A stretch of DNA of 64,000 nt, taken from positions 2,848,373 through 2,912,372 of the forward strand of contig NC_088306.1 of NCBI RefSeq assembly GCF_032854445.1, read 5' to 3'. Each line of letters opens with the position of its first letter. The first letter of the stretch is position 1. Of the stretch, positions 35,091 to 45,436 are shown one piece after another. The position numbers and the translations under genes were made by a program. Under the pieces are notes generated by a model. The model had not been told where the DNA came from, did not search any database, and saw only the letters and a program-made list of their open reading frames with translations. Source of the DNA: Liolophura sinensis. Taxonomy: Eukaryota > Mollusca > Polyplacophora > Chitonida > Chitonidae.

Positions 35091-36224
35091 TTACCCTTCT
35101 TCACGCGAGTCAAGATCAGATGGTGTCTGTTGTTCCAACATGACCTCTAAGACCGCCCCATCCTTGGATGGTGGTTTTACGGATTTTAGCCGGCACTCCA
35201 AAACTACAAATGATCCACAAGCTAATAGCAGCATGGACGACACAACGGCTAGCTTAATCCAAACACACACAAAGCCGCTGAGACCGAAGGACAAAACTTT
35301 GCTGAGCGCCCTGAATGTGTAGAAGTTGGCAAAAGCGGCCGGACTGTCGTCTTTGAACATTGTGGTTTGGACGGTGCAAATATGCGTCTGGAATACAACG
35401 TCACTGATTCCAAACAAAACTGAGACTATGAAAAATATCCTAAGATTGTCCTGCGATGGTTTCCATAGCCATAACATCGCAGTGGTTCCCATGTACCCCA
35501 ACAAAGCTCCACAAGCTTGCAGAGGGCGTCCCGTGTATTTGACAAGGCGTCCACAAACAACTGACGCCAACGGCGCTGCGACACCATCCCACACCATAAC
35601 GTAACCAACCATGCCGACGCCGACGCCACACGTGATGTAGGGCTTGGTATAGTCAGCCTGGATGATGCCTTGGTAAAATGCAAAGAACACTATCTGTGGA
35701 ATCATCAGCAACATTGACGAATCCGTGACGCGACGTGCGCAGGACGTGAGGGTAGATTTGACGCAGACATTTTGGTTTGAGATGGAATCTGTTGAAGAAA
35801 AGCAACAACAAGAATAATGGCAAGAATAACAAAGGACAGCAACACGCCTAACAGGATGTAAACTAAAGACTTTTCCGGTCTCGCAGAAATCGTTACGTTT
35901 GTAATATTGGCTTCCAAAAACGAATCCTCCTGGCAATTGAAGGCCCCGCACACGGATGATCGATTGACAAACGGACTTTGAGCAAGAACAGCAGACGAAA
36001 TGAGTTGTCCAACAACACCCGCCAAAGAGAAACCCGCGAAAACAATACCGTTATAGAAACTTAGAACTTCTTGGTACTTCGTGTCAAACCCAGCATTTTT
36101 GGACAAAACTGACTCGCGCGCCATTTGTGATACATATAAGTCTTTAGTGGTCCATAAAGGTCCCGTCATGGCGCCCGTAAGCGCCGACGCTGGAATTAAC
36201 GTCAACCACGTCGGATAAAAGTTG
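35091..36224 (-). pseudogene. UNC93A: UNC93A-like pseudogene, truncated third copy
   Basis: The frame corresponds to residues from about 113 to the C-terminus of the intact copies: FYPTWLTLIPASALTGAMTG at the upper end, and KPPSKDGAVLEVMLEQQTPS with the stop at the lower end. Codons 1-112 and the 5' UTR are gone at the 36224/36225 junction. A single base is missing near 35777 (GGTTTGAG against GGTTTTGAG in the other copies), shifting the frame in the middle of the protein. It is thus broken twice. The remaining sequence is almost as similar to copies 1 and 2 as they are to each other, so the loss is recent. Confidence 0.92.
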
Positions 36225-36345
36225 TGATAGCTGGCAAATGTTCACGCAGCCGATTAAATACGGCCTCTTGTCAATTCACCTGTCAGGGTTTTAGTCTAAC
36301 TCTTCATGTAAATACATAAATAGTAGCAATTTAGCAGCATGCCCC
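36225..36345 (-). repeat. Recurrent module, inverted copy at the truncation junction
   Basis: Read on the minus strand, this is the end of the module seen at 12890: TACATGAAGAGTTAGACTAA, GAATTGACAAGAGGCCGTAT and CATTTGCCAGCTATCA, ending exactly at 36225. It abuts the broken UNC93A copy without a gap. Other copies in the cluster are all in the direct orientation. Confidence 0.75.
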
Positions 36346-36593
36346 TAGCACGCGCCCTAGCAACACGCCCCCGAACACCAATGTGTTTTCTTTATAATGT
36401 AATGTTGTTGTTGTAGTTACGCCAAACCAAATTCCGATGTTAGTTCATGGGTTTCCCAGGTAGAAGGCGCTTTGAATGTAAATATTGAAAGTAGTCCTTG
36501 ATTTCAGAGGATGGATAGGGATAAATACAGGATGTCTCTGTAACCAGTTGGGTGACGGCTATAATTATGTACAAATATAGCTAATCCAAGTAA

Positions 36594-36852
36594 TTTGATT
36601 TGTTGATTTGATTCGTGTTTTACGCCGTACTGAAGAATATTTCACTTATACGACTGCGGCCAGCATTATGGTAGGTGGAAACCGCGCAGAGCCCAGGGGA
36701 AACCCACGACCATCCGCAGATTGCTGACAGGCCTTCCCACGTACGGCCGGAGAGGAAGCCAGCATGAGCGACTCACAGCGACAGCATTGGTGAGAGACTC
36801 TTGGGTCATTACGCTGCGCTAGCACGCTAACCAACTGAGCCACGGAGGCCCC
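36594..36852 (-). mobile_element. Full-length tRNA-derived SINE with TSD
   Basis: The reverse complement begins GGGGCCTCCGTGGCTCAGTT and ends with AAACACGAATCAAATCAACA. Target duplications GCTAATCCAAGTAA (36580-36593) and GCTAATCCTAGTAA (36853-36866) flank it. Same family as 5748-6015. Confidence 0.9.
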
Positions 36853-36866
36853 GCTAATCCTAGTAA

Positions 36867-38387
36867 AATAAGATATATAATCACAAATAGCCCAATTTTG
36901 TGATCTCCATCCGCCTGCCGCCTTCCACCAACCATCAACCCTTTACCGCTACCATCAACCATCAGTCCTCTATCACCAAACGCTTAGCACCAGAAACTTA
37001 CCGCCAACGGCATAACGCCATCCGCCAATTGCCAGCTAACTGAACACAGGTAAAGGCAACATTATGTTTGGACAGAAAATTTTCTGAAGATTTAATACCG
37101 GATTTAACTTTGTGCCAAGTCATCTGTGTTGTGCTTGGTCCATGAATTACTGTGTAACAGTTTATTAAATATGAACTAAATCTGCCGCTGCTGTAATTTG
37201 TCTCTGTCCAACTGTACTGGTTGTCTGGTTTTGTTAAAATCGTAAGTATATGACTTAATATCAATATTAGCTAACATAGGACAGAGGTGCCCTACATCCT
37301 TTACTATAGGATCATTGCTGGTCGTTGTGGGCAAAAGACATTGAATCAATATACTTAAAGCGCGTTGAAATTACATTGTATATGACAATGATAATGTTTA
37401 TTCGGACGAGGTCAAAAATCGCCAAATTCTGACGTTGACACATTAACGCAAGGACAACTCTGAAATTACATTATTTTTAAGGTGCGACATTGTTGACTTC
37501 TGAAATAGTGTTATTAACCGATTTTACTGTGATTTATATTAGTTTATACAAAGGTATACAAAGCTCAATTTGTCTGATTGCTTGGCCACTTCGATGCGTC
37601 AGAAAGGAGCTTGTTTCTACATTGCTTTTCCTTGAGGTTATGCAGTCATTAATTGCCTTTACTATAAACATGTACGAGACGTATCTTATGCTCTAGTTCG
37701 CTGTGCTCCAGTCATAATCTCACAAATATTCAACTTAAAGTTGTAAACGACTGTTTACCCCTATATATTCACGTGTGGGTGAAAACAGCAAGGTAAATAC
37801 CTTCACCCAGAGGTCGAGGGTTTAATAACTTGTACAAGGTATTGTCAGTGAGTAGCCGGTGATATTCGCCCTCGTCACCTGATGTTAAGCCCTCCTTGAA
37901 CTATATACATATAGATAATGCTAGTAAGATAAGATAAGATAACATGCATAGATTATAAATAGCTCAATTTTGTGTCCCAGAAGACGTGATGATGATCATT
38001 TGAAAACATGTGTAGATCTACCTAGACTGTGAGATGGGGAACCGGGCAGGTCTCATTTATTCAAGGAATAAAGAAAGCACTATCCAACTCGTCAATGAAT
38101 TAAAAAAAAAAACCCAGTCAACACAAAAGTGTTATATATCTGGCAATATGTATCTACTATCCTAACAACTATTATATTTTTTCGATTGTCATGAATACCT
38201 TACCAATGTGAAATAACGAATATTATTAATAGCATGCGTCAGGACTCAAACTTGGGCTCGAGGTCGCTTTTCTGACAACCCATGTACTGTTTAATAACGG
38301 AAGACAGTTACCTGGACGTAGAATTTAGTCAACATTATCTATGTACACGTAATATCCATTGCGTCAAATTATACATGTATCATCCTT
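36867..38387. other. Gene-free spacer
   Basis: No gene recognised. A CCACCAACCATCAACC-type simple repeat lies at about 36920-36970. At about 37790-37930 a stretch (CCTTCACCCAGAGGTCGAGG, CACCTGATGTTAAGCC) looks like a decayed SINE. ORFs of 60-88 aa here match nothing I know. Confidence 0.4.
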
Positions 38388-38515
38388 TTTCTTCAGTTTC
38401 TCCGGCTTCCTCCATCCGTTAACTTGACAGTAGTTATATACATGTAAGTTAAAAAGTCTTGAGCGCATCGTTAAATACCAATCAATCAATCAATCAAACA
38501 GTCAATCGATCAATG
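38388..38515 (+). mobile_element. SINE 3' fragment with (ATCA)n tail
   Basis: TCCGGCTTCCTCCATCC, then TTGACAGTAGTTATATACAT, CTTGAGCGCATCGTTAAATA and CCAATCAATCAATCAATCAA. This is the 3' half of a SINE with a CAAT-rich tail, related to but different from the AATAAATA-tailed family. A poly-T tract at about 38517-38525 follows it. Confidence 0.6.
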
Positions 38516-38619
38516 TTTTTTTTTTACCAGAGGACTCGTGCTTCAAGAGGACCATGAACCTGACAATGGAGGTTGAAGGGTGCGTGTCTGATGGCCAGTT
38601 GAGCTAACTTTCTGTGCAG

Positions 38620-38730
38620 GATCATGTGCCTCGAACACCACTGCATCTTTCATCTACGTCTTCTTCGAAACCAACTGGCACTGCTGCAAACCAACCAAAG
38701 TGTCCAGAAGGACCGTTCAGCTTACCTGTG
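38620..38730 (+). CDS. Candidate orphan internal exon (37 codons)
   Basis: The stretch is preceded by TTTCTGTGCAG and followed by the strong donor GTGAGT. Its length (111 bp) is a multiple of three and one frame is open throughout (DHVPRTPLHLSSTSSSKPTG, then TAANQPKCPEGPFSLPV). I do not recognise the peptide and see no partner exon nearby. It could equally be a chance pairing of splice-like sites. Confidence 0.2.
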
Positions 38731-39187
38731 GTGAGTATTACCTGTCTAATGAGGTCAGCTTCTTGGTTTCATAGATTGTTGTAAATATATTTTCGCGATT
38801 TATTCACCAAAATACAGAACTGTTGGCTCTTTGGCGTCACAACTTTACAATACCCCGAGCTCGTCGAACTTTATGGCACCTGTCGCGAGGTTGAGGGCTA
38901 ATTTGTTTTCATACTGCTGACTGAGCGTTTACCAACCGGTAGCGCTGTACCGGTACTTGTTGTAGTGCTTATTGAAGGCGGCAGTCAAAATTAAAAAGAA
39001 AACCTTTACATTTTAAAGCCTACTTAAATTTTGCATTTTAACCTTAGCTTGAATATGTTGATGGAACTGATTTTTCATTTATCTTCTGCTTTGTGAAACG
39101 AAGCTTCTCAGGCAGATGAAAAGACTTGTTATGATTCAGAAGAAAACAGTTTTACGCACAACACCTTTTCTGAGATAATTGATTAAT

Positions 39188-39436
39188 TTATTTATTTGAT
39201 TAGTGTCATGTTTTACGCCATGCTCAAGAATATTTTACTTATACGACGGCGGCCAACATCGTGCCAGGAGAAAACCGGGCAGAGCCCGGGGGAAACCCAC
39301 GACAATCTGCAGGTTGCTGGAAGACCTTCCCATGTACAGCTGGAGCTGAGACTTAAACCCACAGCGACCGCATTGGTGAGAGGCTTGAGGGTCATTTCGC
39401 TGCGCTTACGTGGTAACCAGCTGAGCCACAGAGGCT
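39188..39436 (-). mobile_element. tRNA-derived SINE, near full length
   Basis: The reverse complement begins GCCTCTGTGGCTCAGCTGGT and ends with the ATCAAATAAATAAATTAATC tail. About as divergent from the copies at 5748 and 36594 as they are from each other. I could not settle its target-site duplication. Confidence 0.85.
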
Positions 39437-40021
39437 TTTTGACTGAGTAACAGACAAACAGCATGAGTAAGTAGGGTATTCATTGCAATGAACCTTCAAT
39501 TCAAAATACCTTTTGAAATTGTCATCAATAGTTTGGCTTATTATGAACTATACAACACAAATCTTCTTGATTTAACATGTGGACAAGTATGACAAAAATA
39601 TAAATGTTTGAACTGCGCTTGCCTTAGTTCGTAAAAGTTGATCAATAGTGTGGTACCATCCCAGTTCATAAATACAACTTTAGACATGCTCTTTAATTGC
39701 TACATTATGACTACATTATTGTCAAAGTGTTGTTAATGGGAGTTCAGAGATTTCATTGTACGTGCTGTCAGCACCAAATTGTGATTAAGCTATTCTTGTC
39801 TTCCAGCTAATAACAAAGTCCGCTAACACACCTATGTCAAGATCGAGTCTTGCAGTTGTCATGGTAGTGAGTATAACGCCAGCGGAATCACCCAGGTGAT
39901 GACGTCAAACGTGGCCATCTAGTTAAACACTTTCGAAGTGACAAATAGCAGATGTAAAAACATATCCATGCATGTTTGCAAAAAAAATTTAGATATTTTA
40001 ATTTAGATATCAGAATATATA
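39437..40021. other. Gene-free spacer
   Basis: Nothing recognisable. AT-rich sequence between a SINE and the Tc1/mariner element. Confidence 0.5.
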
Positions 40022-41552
40022 CTATCCAAAAAAAGAAACGCATAGGTGTTTTGTTTTATTTTAAAATGAAATAAATACATTTTGTCTTCATTTCATGAGC
40101 AAAATGTGTTTTAATATTGTTAATAGTCACAGTTAGCACACATTTTATTCCTCAAAACATTTCTTGGTTGAAAATGTTGAGTTTGGAGGCCGTTTTTTGG
40201 AAGAAGTAAAAAATACAGCACCACACTGCATCACGTGCAGTCTTACACGCCGAACTTACGCATGGAAAGCATGCAGTGTGTGACTATAAAACCACAACTT
40301 CGGGCCGGAAATCGGCGTCTTTCAAGTGGTGTTTTCAAGCTGATTCAACATGCCACGTCTGGACACTGTCACAAGAAATATTGCCATTGGAAGACTTCAA
40401 GCTGGAGAGTTCCAATCGTCCATTTCTAGGCGTCTACACGTCAGCCAGAGCACGATTTCACGGCTTGCTGCCCACTACAACAATACTGGGACAACAAATG
40501 ACCGTCGGCGTTCAGGTGACCACGTGTCACTACAGCAGCCCAAGATCGCTACATAAGGGTCCTCCATTTGCGTGACCGTTGTGCTACAGCTGAAAGCACA
40601 GCAGCCAGCATACCGGGACTGAGGAGGATATCAGGTCAGACAGTGCGGAACAGGCTGAGGGAACATGGACTGAGAGCCAGGAGGCCCTATGTTGGGATCG
40701 TGCTGCGTCCTCACCATCGCGCCAATCGCCTCCGATGGTTTAACAACGTGACTGCATGGAATCTACGCAACTGGCGACGCATTTGGTTCAGTGATGAGTC
40801 CAGATTCCTATTGCAGAGACGTGATGGTAGAAACCGGGTTTACAGACGTGCTCACGAACGTTATGCCCCTAACTGCGTACGCCAAGTGGACAGATTTGGT
40901 GGAGGTAGTGTGATGATGTGGGCAGCAATGTCGTATACTGGTCGTACAAATCTTGTCCACGTTCAGGGAAATCTTACGGCCGTACGCTACCGAGACACCA
41001 TCCTGCAGCCACACCTCTTACCTGTCATTGACGTTCAGCGGGAGTTGTTCCAGCAGGACAACGCCAGACCGCACACGGCACGTGTCACAAGGGACTTCCT
41101 CGCCGAAAACAATGTAAATGTGCTACCCTGGCCGTCCCGTTCCCCGGATCTTAACCCAATTGAGCATCTGTGGGATGAACTTGATCGACGTCTACGCCAA
41201 GGTCAACCTCAACCCCAAACGCTTCAAGAGCAAGTTGCATGTTTGCAGGAGGAGTCGCAGAACATTCCCCAGGCCTCTATCCAGCGTCTCATCCAGTCCA
41301 TGACAAGGCGTGTCAGAACTGTTATTCGTGCCCGTGGTGGTCATAACAGATACTGACATTCCACTCAAGTGGGAGACTCATTGTGAGTGTCTTACCTCAA
41401 GTTGATGGCCTTGTTGTCTTGATATGGACCCTTCCTTAATCTGTGTAAAAAAATATTTGCAGAATAGCATTTCTTATTTAGTTATGCATAATTGAAAAGA
41501 CTGCATCACCTCCGCAAAAAACCGGGTTACGCGTTTCCTTTTTTTTGGATAG
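40022..41552 (+). mobile_element. Tc1/mariner DNA transposon, 1531 bp
   Basis: Terminal inverted repeats CTATCCAAAAAAAGAAACGC (40022) and its near-exact complement GCGTTTCCTTTTTTTTGGATAG (ending at 41552) are each flanked by TA, the invariable target duplication of this superfamily. The single internal gene is on the + strand. The length, TA target and DD34E transposase fit the Tc1 branch. It lies between SINE-rich spacer and the next gene-free stretch and disrupts no gene that I can see. Confidence 0.92.
40350..41356 (+). pseudogene. Tc1-type transposase, one frameshift
   Basis: The N-terminal helix-turn-helix part (MPRLDTVTRNIAIGRLQAGE, then SISRRLHVSQSTISRLAAHY) is read from 40350. The catalytic part is read from about 40515 in another frame (YIRVLHLRDRCA, then ISGQTVRNRLREHGLRARRP). 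The DDE triad is present: D in WFSDESRF (40793), D in FQQDNARPHTA (41057) and E in PDLNPIEHLWDE (41162). There are 34 residues between the last two, a DD34E signature. The frames join near 40515, where one base is missing after the RRRSG codons. The protein would be about 335 aa, normal for Tc1. Apart from that single shift I see no stop codon, so the copy is young. Confidence 0.92.
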
Positions 41553-42160
41553 TATATTTGGAGGGGGAGCGGGAGGGGTGTTGAGAGGCGGTCTGGAGAG
41601 GTTTATCTTTCATTAGTTAAATGCTATACTTTACTCGATTAACAGACGAATTTGATATTACTGAATAAATATAGCCCGTAAAAAGTTGGATACACGTGTA
41701 GATAACAAACAAAAAAGTATGGCGAAGTAAGCCATAAGCTGCATACACGACTGTGTAAATAACTGGCATCAGGCCATACAACATTGGAAGTGGAACCAGC
41801 TGACAATTGGAATTGAGTAATGGTTGTCGTTTTATTACTTCTGTTCAGAATGCATCTTACATGACGGCTAGAACTGAATAACTGGTCCAATAGGAAAACG
41901 ACGTCTACCGAAAGAGTAAAACTTGTGTTCTATAAGCCAAATAAAGTCAACAGTCTCGCGAGCCCAAACAGGGTTGAGTGAGACAAGTTGAGTCTTCTCG
42001 CAAAAATAACTCAGCTAGAAAGCGTGATTTACCGGTAGTTGCTCGATTGAATATATACCTTGTATAATCCGATCTGTTGCCTCAATGACGCCGTTAGTGA
42101 TATCCGCAAAATCATGGGCTTTAACTGCCTGAGTTTGTGAGTGTTCCACAATATCTTGCC

Positions 42161-42245
42161 TGAACCTGTGTGAACTTTGAACCTGTGTGAACTTTGAACC
42201 TGTGTGAACTTTGAACCTGTGTGAACTTTGAACCTGGATGAACTT
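42161..42245 (+). repeat. 17-bp tandem repeat, 5 copies
   Basis: TGAACCTGTGTGAACTT repeats five times, the last with TGGATG for TGTGTG. Confidence 0.93.
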
Positions 42246-42739
42246 TGAGACTTCCGAAAGAATTGGATTCTGTCTAAAACCATGAAAGTTGTCGTATGGA
42301 TGGATACCTTTGCTTGGCTTTCAGACTGAGGGCTAGGCAATATATTTAGATTAACCCAATGCCAGTGTACCTTGACTGAAGAGCGTCGTACCTTGTGTGT
42401 TTGGCTTGGTATTACACTGAGGCAGCACCGCACATGTATCGCACAGAAATGAAAGTACACCTCGAACTCAAACGAAACAAACACCACAGGCAATGTTAGA
42501 CAGGGATGAAGTTTAGTGTGTTGGAGCAAGCAAGACGAGTGAATAATTAGTTGAAAGTAATCTTGGGGAAAGAAATACTGAATCCAGGCTTAGAGACAGA
42601 CATTCGTATAACAGCCGGGACCAAATCGGAAGCTCCGGGTCTATAATTGCAAGAACAATTTCCATAACAACATTCAACACAAACAACCAAAGAATTGGTG
42701 AATTTTGCTAGTTTATACATTGCTATTTGGATGGTCGCT

Positions 42740-42900
42740 GACTCAGTCAGCTACAACGTCGGTAGTCGATCGGCACAGGGGCACTCAGGTCTCAGGTTCG
42801 AATCCAGTTCTTGTGGAGTTGACCCTCGGGAAAGTCGGTAACTTATTCTAGTGCCTTAATTTTCCTTCATCCACATTTAAACCTGACCTCTATCAAACAA
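42740..42900 (+). mobile_element. Probable SINE remnant with tRNA-like B box
   Basis: CTCAGGTTCGAATCCAGTTC contains a perfect RNA polymerase III B box (GGTTCGAATCC). It is followed by TGTGGAGTTGACCCTCGGGA and a TTCCTTCATCCACATTTAAA tail-like part. The A box is weak. Similar GAATCCAGCTC words occur near 3755 and 52670. Confidence 0.4.
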
Positions 42901-43384
42901 GACTGGACGGTTAGAATGCAGCACTTTGGCAGGTGATACCAAGGACATTGCGTTATGCAACATACATTGATCAGGTATACAGGTCGTCCTCTTGACACTC
43001 TAGTGTGTTACGCATTCCAGTCCCTTAGCAGCCATTGAAGGCCAGTTACTTGTCTTCCGAACAACCTCGAGAGATTTCATCCACTGCTGTCTCTCAGCGT
43101 CGAATAAAAACTATATACATGTATTGGTTATTCCCACATTCAGGAATGACAAGCGCTGCAGACGCTCAGTATTAAGTAGAGGGTAGATATTGGGCATCCT
43201 CATAACGTCCAGGGATGTCAAAATAAGAATAGTACATGCAGTTCTTGACCACAAGTTTGATTATAGCAAGAGTATTAACATTCGTGCCCCAGAAGTAAAA
43301 GAATTTAGTTTTCAACTCTCCTATACAAATTAGCTAACGCCTTTCCTCGGACTTCGGTGTCCAACAATATTGAAAGCAATGTTA

Positions 43385-43735
43385 AGGTAAATGTTTGAGG
43401 TGATATCCTAAGAAGTACTGTATGCATTAAGGTCAGGTTTTACATACATGTGAAGCACTATAACATGAGGGGGAATTTGTTAATATAAATGCTATGGTGA
43501 GTATCTCAAAAAGTGCTTCATGTAGTCAGCTCTGGTTTTACATACATGTAAAGCACAATAACACGAGTGGGACGCTACAGTGTTGGTGCTCTGTGTGGAA
43601 AATTAAATTACAAATTTAACGACTTATGAACAATAGAATTAACTTTGAGGTAAATGTCAGGGGCGGTATCTCAGGCTGTGCATAGATGTAAAGAACAATA
43701 ACACGTGCCATGGTTGATGCTCTACATATGCATTT
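43385..43735 (+). repeat. Diverged tandem repeat, about 115 bp, 3 copies
   Basis: Three loosely similar copies share GAGGTGATATC or GAGTATCTCA, TTTTACATACATGTGAAGCA and CTATAACATGAG or CAATAACACG. Old and degenerate. Confidence 0.6.
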
Positions 43736-44196
43736 CACAAACTTTAATTACCTTATGCATGAGCTTCACGTCTCTTTTGTGTATTAGAACTCATATTAAC
43801 GTGAATGTTTAAGCCCTTTATGTACTGACCTTAGGTTTTGCATTGCCCTGTGGTAGCCCTGCAATAGTAATTCTAATTTGAAATCGTAGAGAGAATGTTG
43901 GATTATTTTAAAAAACTTTTCCAAAGACTCCCTGCGATTGATTGTTGTGGCGCCAATTCCATTACAGCAACTTTTGACTGTTCCAGTACTTAGGATATAT
44001 ATTGTTACAAAAACTCTTTTGACGTGACAGTCATCATGGGATATATTACGTATCCAATTTAACGTCGATCTTGACTTAAATATGTACTATATATTTTATG
44101 GGAGGAGAGGGCCGTCCATTGCCGTGTACCTTACAAACTTCTTAATGCAACACAATATGCCCTGTTACACCAACAAAAGTGTTATGATGGCATAAC

Positions 44197-44384
44197 AGGG
44201 TAAGTGTGTCATATGTAGAACAGAACGGTTTGTATCAATAACATAACCTATTCTGTCATCACTCAATACTGTATTATCACCTTAACATAAGAGGGTAAGT
44301 GTGTCATATGTAGAACAGAACGGTTTGTATCAATAACATAACCTATTCTGTCATCACTCAATACTGTATTATCACCTTAACATA
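44197..44384 (+). repeat. 95-bp perfect tandem duplication
   Basis: AGGGTAAGTGTGTCATATGT through ATCACCTTAACAT occurs twice with a period of 95 bp and no visible difference, so the duplication is very recent or an assembly artefact. Confidence 0.95.
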
Positions 44385-45436
44385 TTAGTGTTAGCAGTGT
44401 CTTTTATTCAGCGAACCACCACAATAATATGGCCTAGGACGAAAACAGAACATGCAGTCAAAATGACACTTTAATACAGAACATCATTCTATCAGGCACA
44501 GGACTGTGCTAAGACTTGGTCAGATAAAAAAATGTACAAGTTATTTTCTGATATTGTTTGAAACATATTCGTACGTAATAAATAATTATAACATTACAGA
44601 TACTTATTATTATTCCACGTTAACACAACTGTACTGGAGAAGTTTTTGCATCTTACGCCTGTTAGCTCCTCTCCAGAATATTAAGATTTACGCTATCCAT
44701 TTGATCAGCTTGTCCCGAATGAGACGCTGGCCTTATCTTGGTACCTGGTAAACATCCTGATTTAATATTAAGTATTGGTATATTTTGATCTGTTTGTATT
44801 TACTGGTCGAAAGGGCATTTAGAACTTGCCTCCGGACGGCTGGAATCTCGGTGTTTCCGGGGCGGCCCCTGGACTGGGGCCGCTTGTCTATGTACGACCC
44901 AACCACCTCTCCACCTACAGGTCTGATTACACTGGTCAGTGTATAATAAACATTGTTCAGTTTATCCGCATGCGCTACTGGAGCAAATAATTCACAACTC
45001 ACATAGCGCCTATCGGTGTTTCAGCAGAAAGTAAGTAGACCTATATACATGTGAAGTATGGAAGCGATACGAAAACTAAATTTGCGCCAAAATGTGCAGT
45101 ATAGGGCTTCTTCATCATAACCTTGAGGATGGATATTTCTTCACTTAAAACACGTTCAAACGCGCGTACGGCTATATAGGGCTCAAGAGCTTCCGGGGCC
45201 GGCAATCGCCTCATTGCTTGGGATGATGGCCCCGTCCCACTTTTCATTTCCTTCCTACGCCCCTGTGCAGTATATCTGCATACTAAAGATCTGAGCTAAA
45301 AACCACGCACTAAAAAGACTTCAAGGAGGGTATGTATAGTCCTGTTCAATAAGGGTTGTTACCTCCCCCTTATATTAACTCCCTTTGTATACTCTTTAGT
45401 CACAACGGGCAAAAAAAAATAACTTGGAGAGCAAAC

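Larger units (their letters stand above)
32956..36224. repeat. Segmental tandem duplication, unit 3 (truncated)
   Basis: It starts GCGTTTAATACAAATTACCG and runs parallel to units 1 and 2 as far as 36224, where similarity stops inside the UNC93A coding region (CGGATAAAAGTTG). The upstream modules, LTR and minisatellite B of the other units are missing from this unit. Confidence 0.9.
41553..45343. other. Gene-free stretch
   Basis: No gene recognised in 3.8 kb. Minus-strand ORFs at 42029-42529 (166 aa), 44733-45002 (89 aa) and 45041-45247 (68 aa) have ATG starts but no family that I know and no clear splice partners. The first reads partly through the 17-bp repeat, which argues against it. Listed separately are three tandem repeats and a SINE-like remnant. 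Confidence 0.4.

Noticed and set aside
17162-36224. Helitron or other transposon capture as the cause of the UNC93A spread
   Set aside because: No TC...CTRR ends with hairpin, no inverted termini at unit borders, and the copies are in strict tandem order, which fits unequal crossing-over better.
44733-45247. Minus-strand ORFs of 89 and 68 aa
   Set aside because: They have plausible starts but no recognisable domain, no splice partner and no repeat support. Left unannotated as genes.
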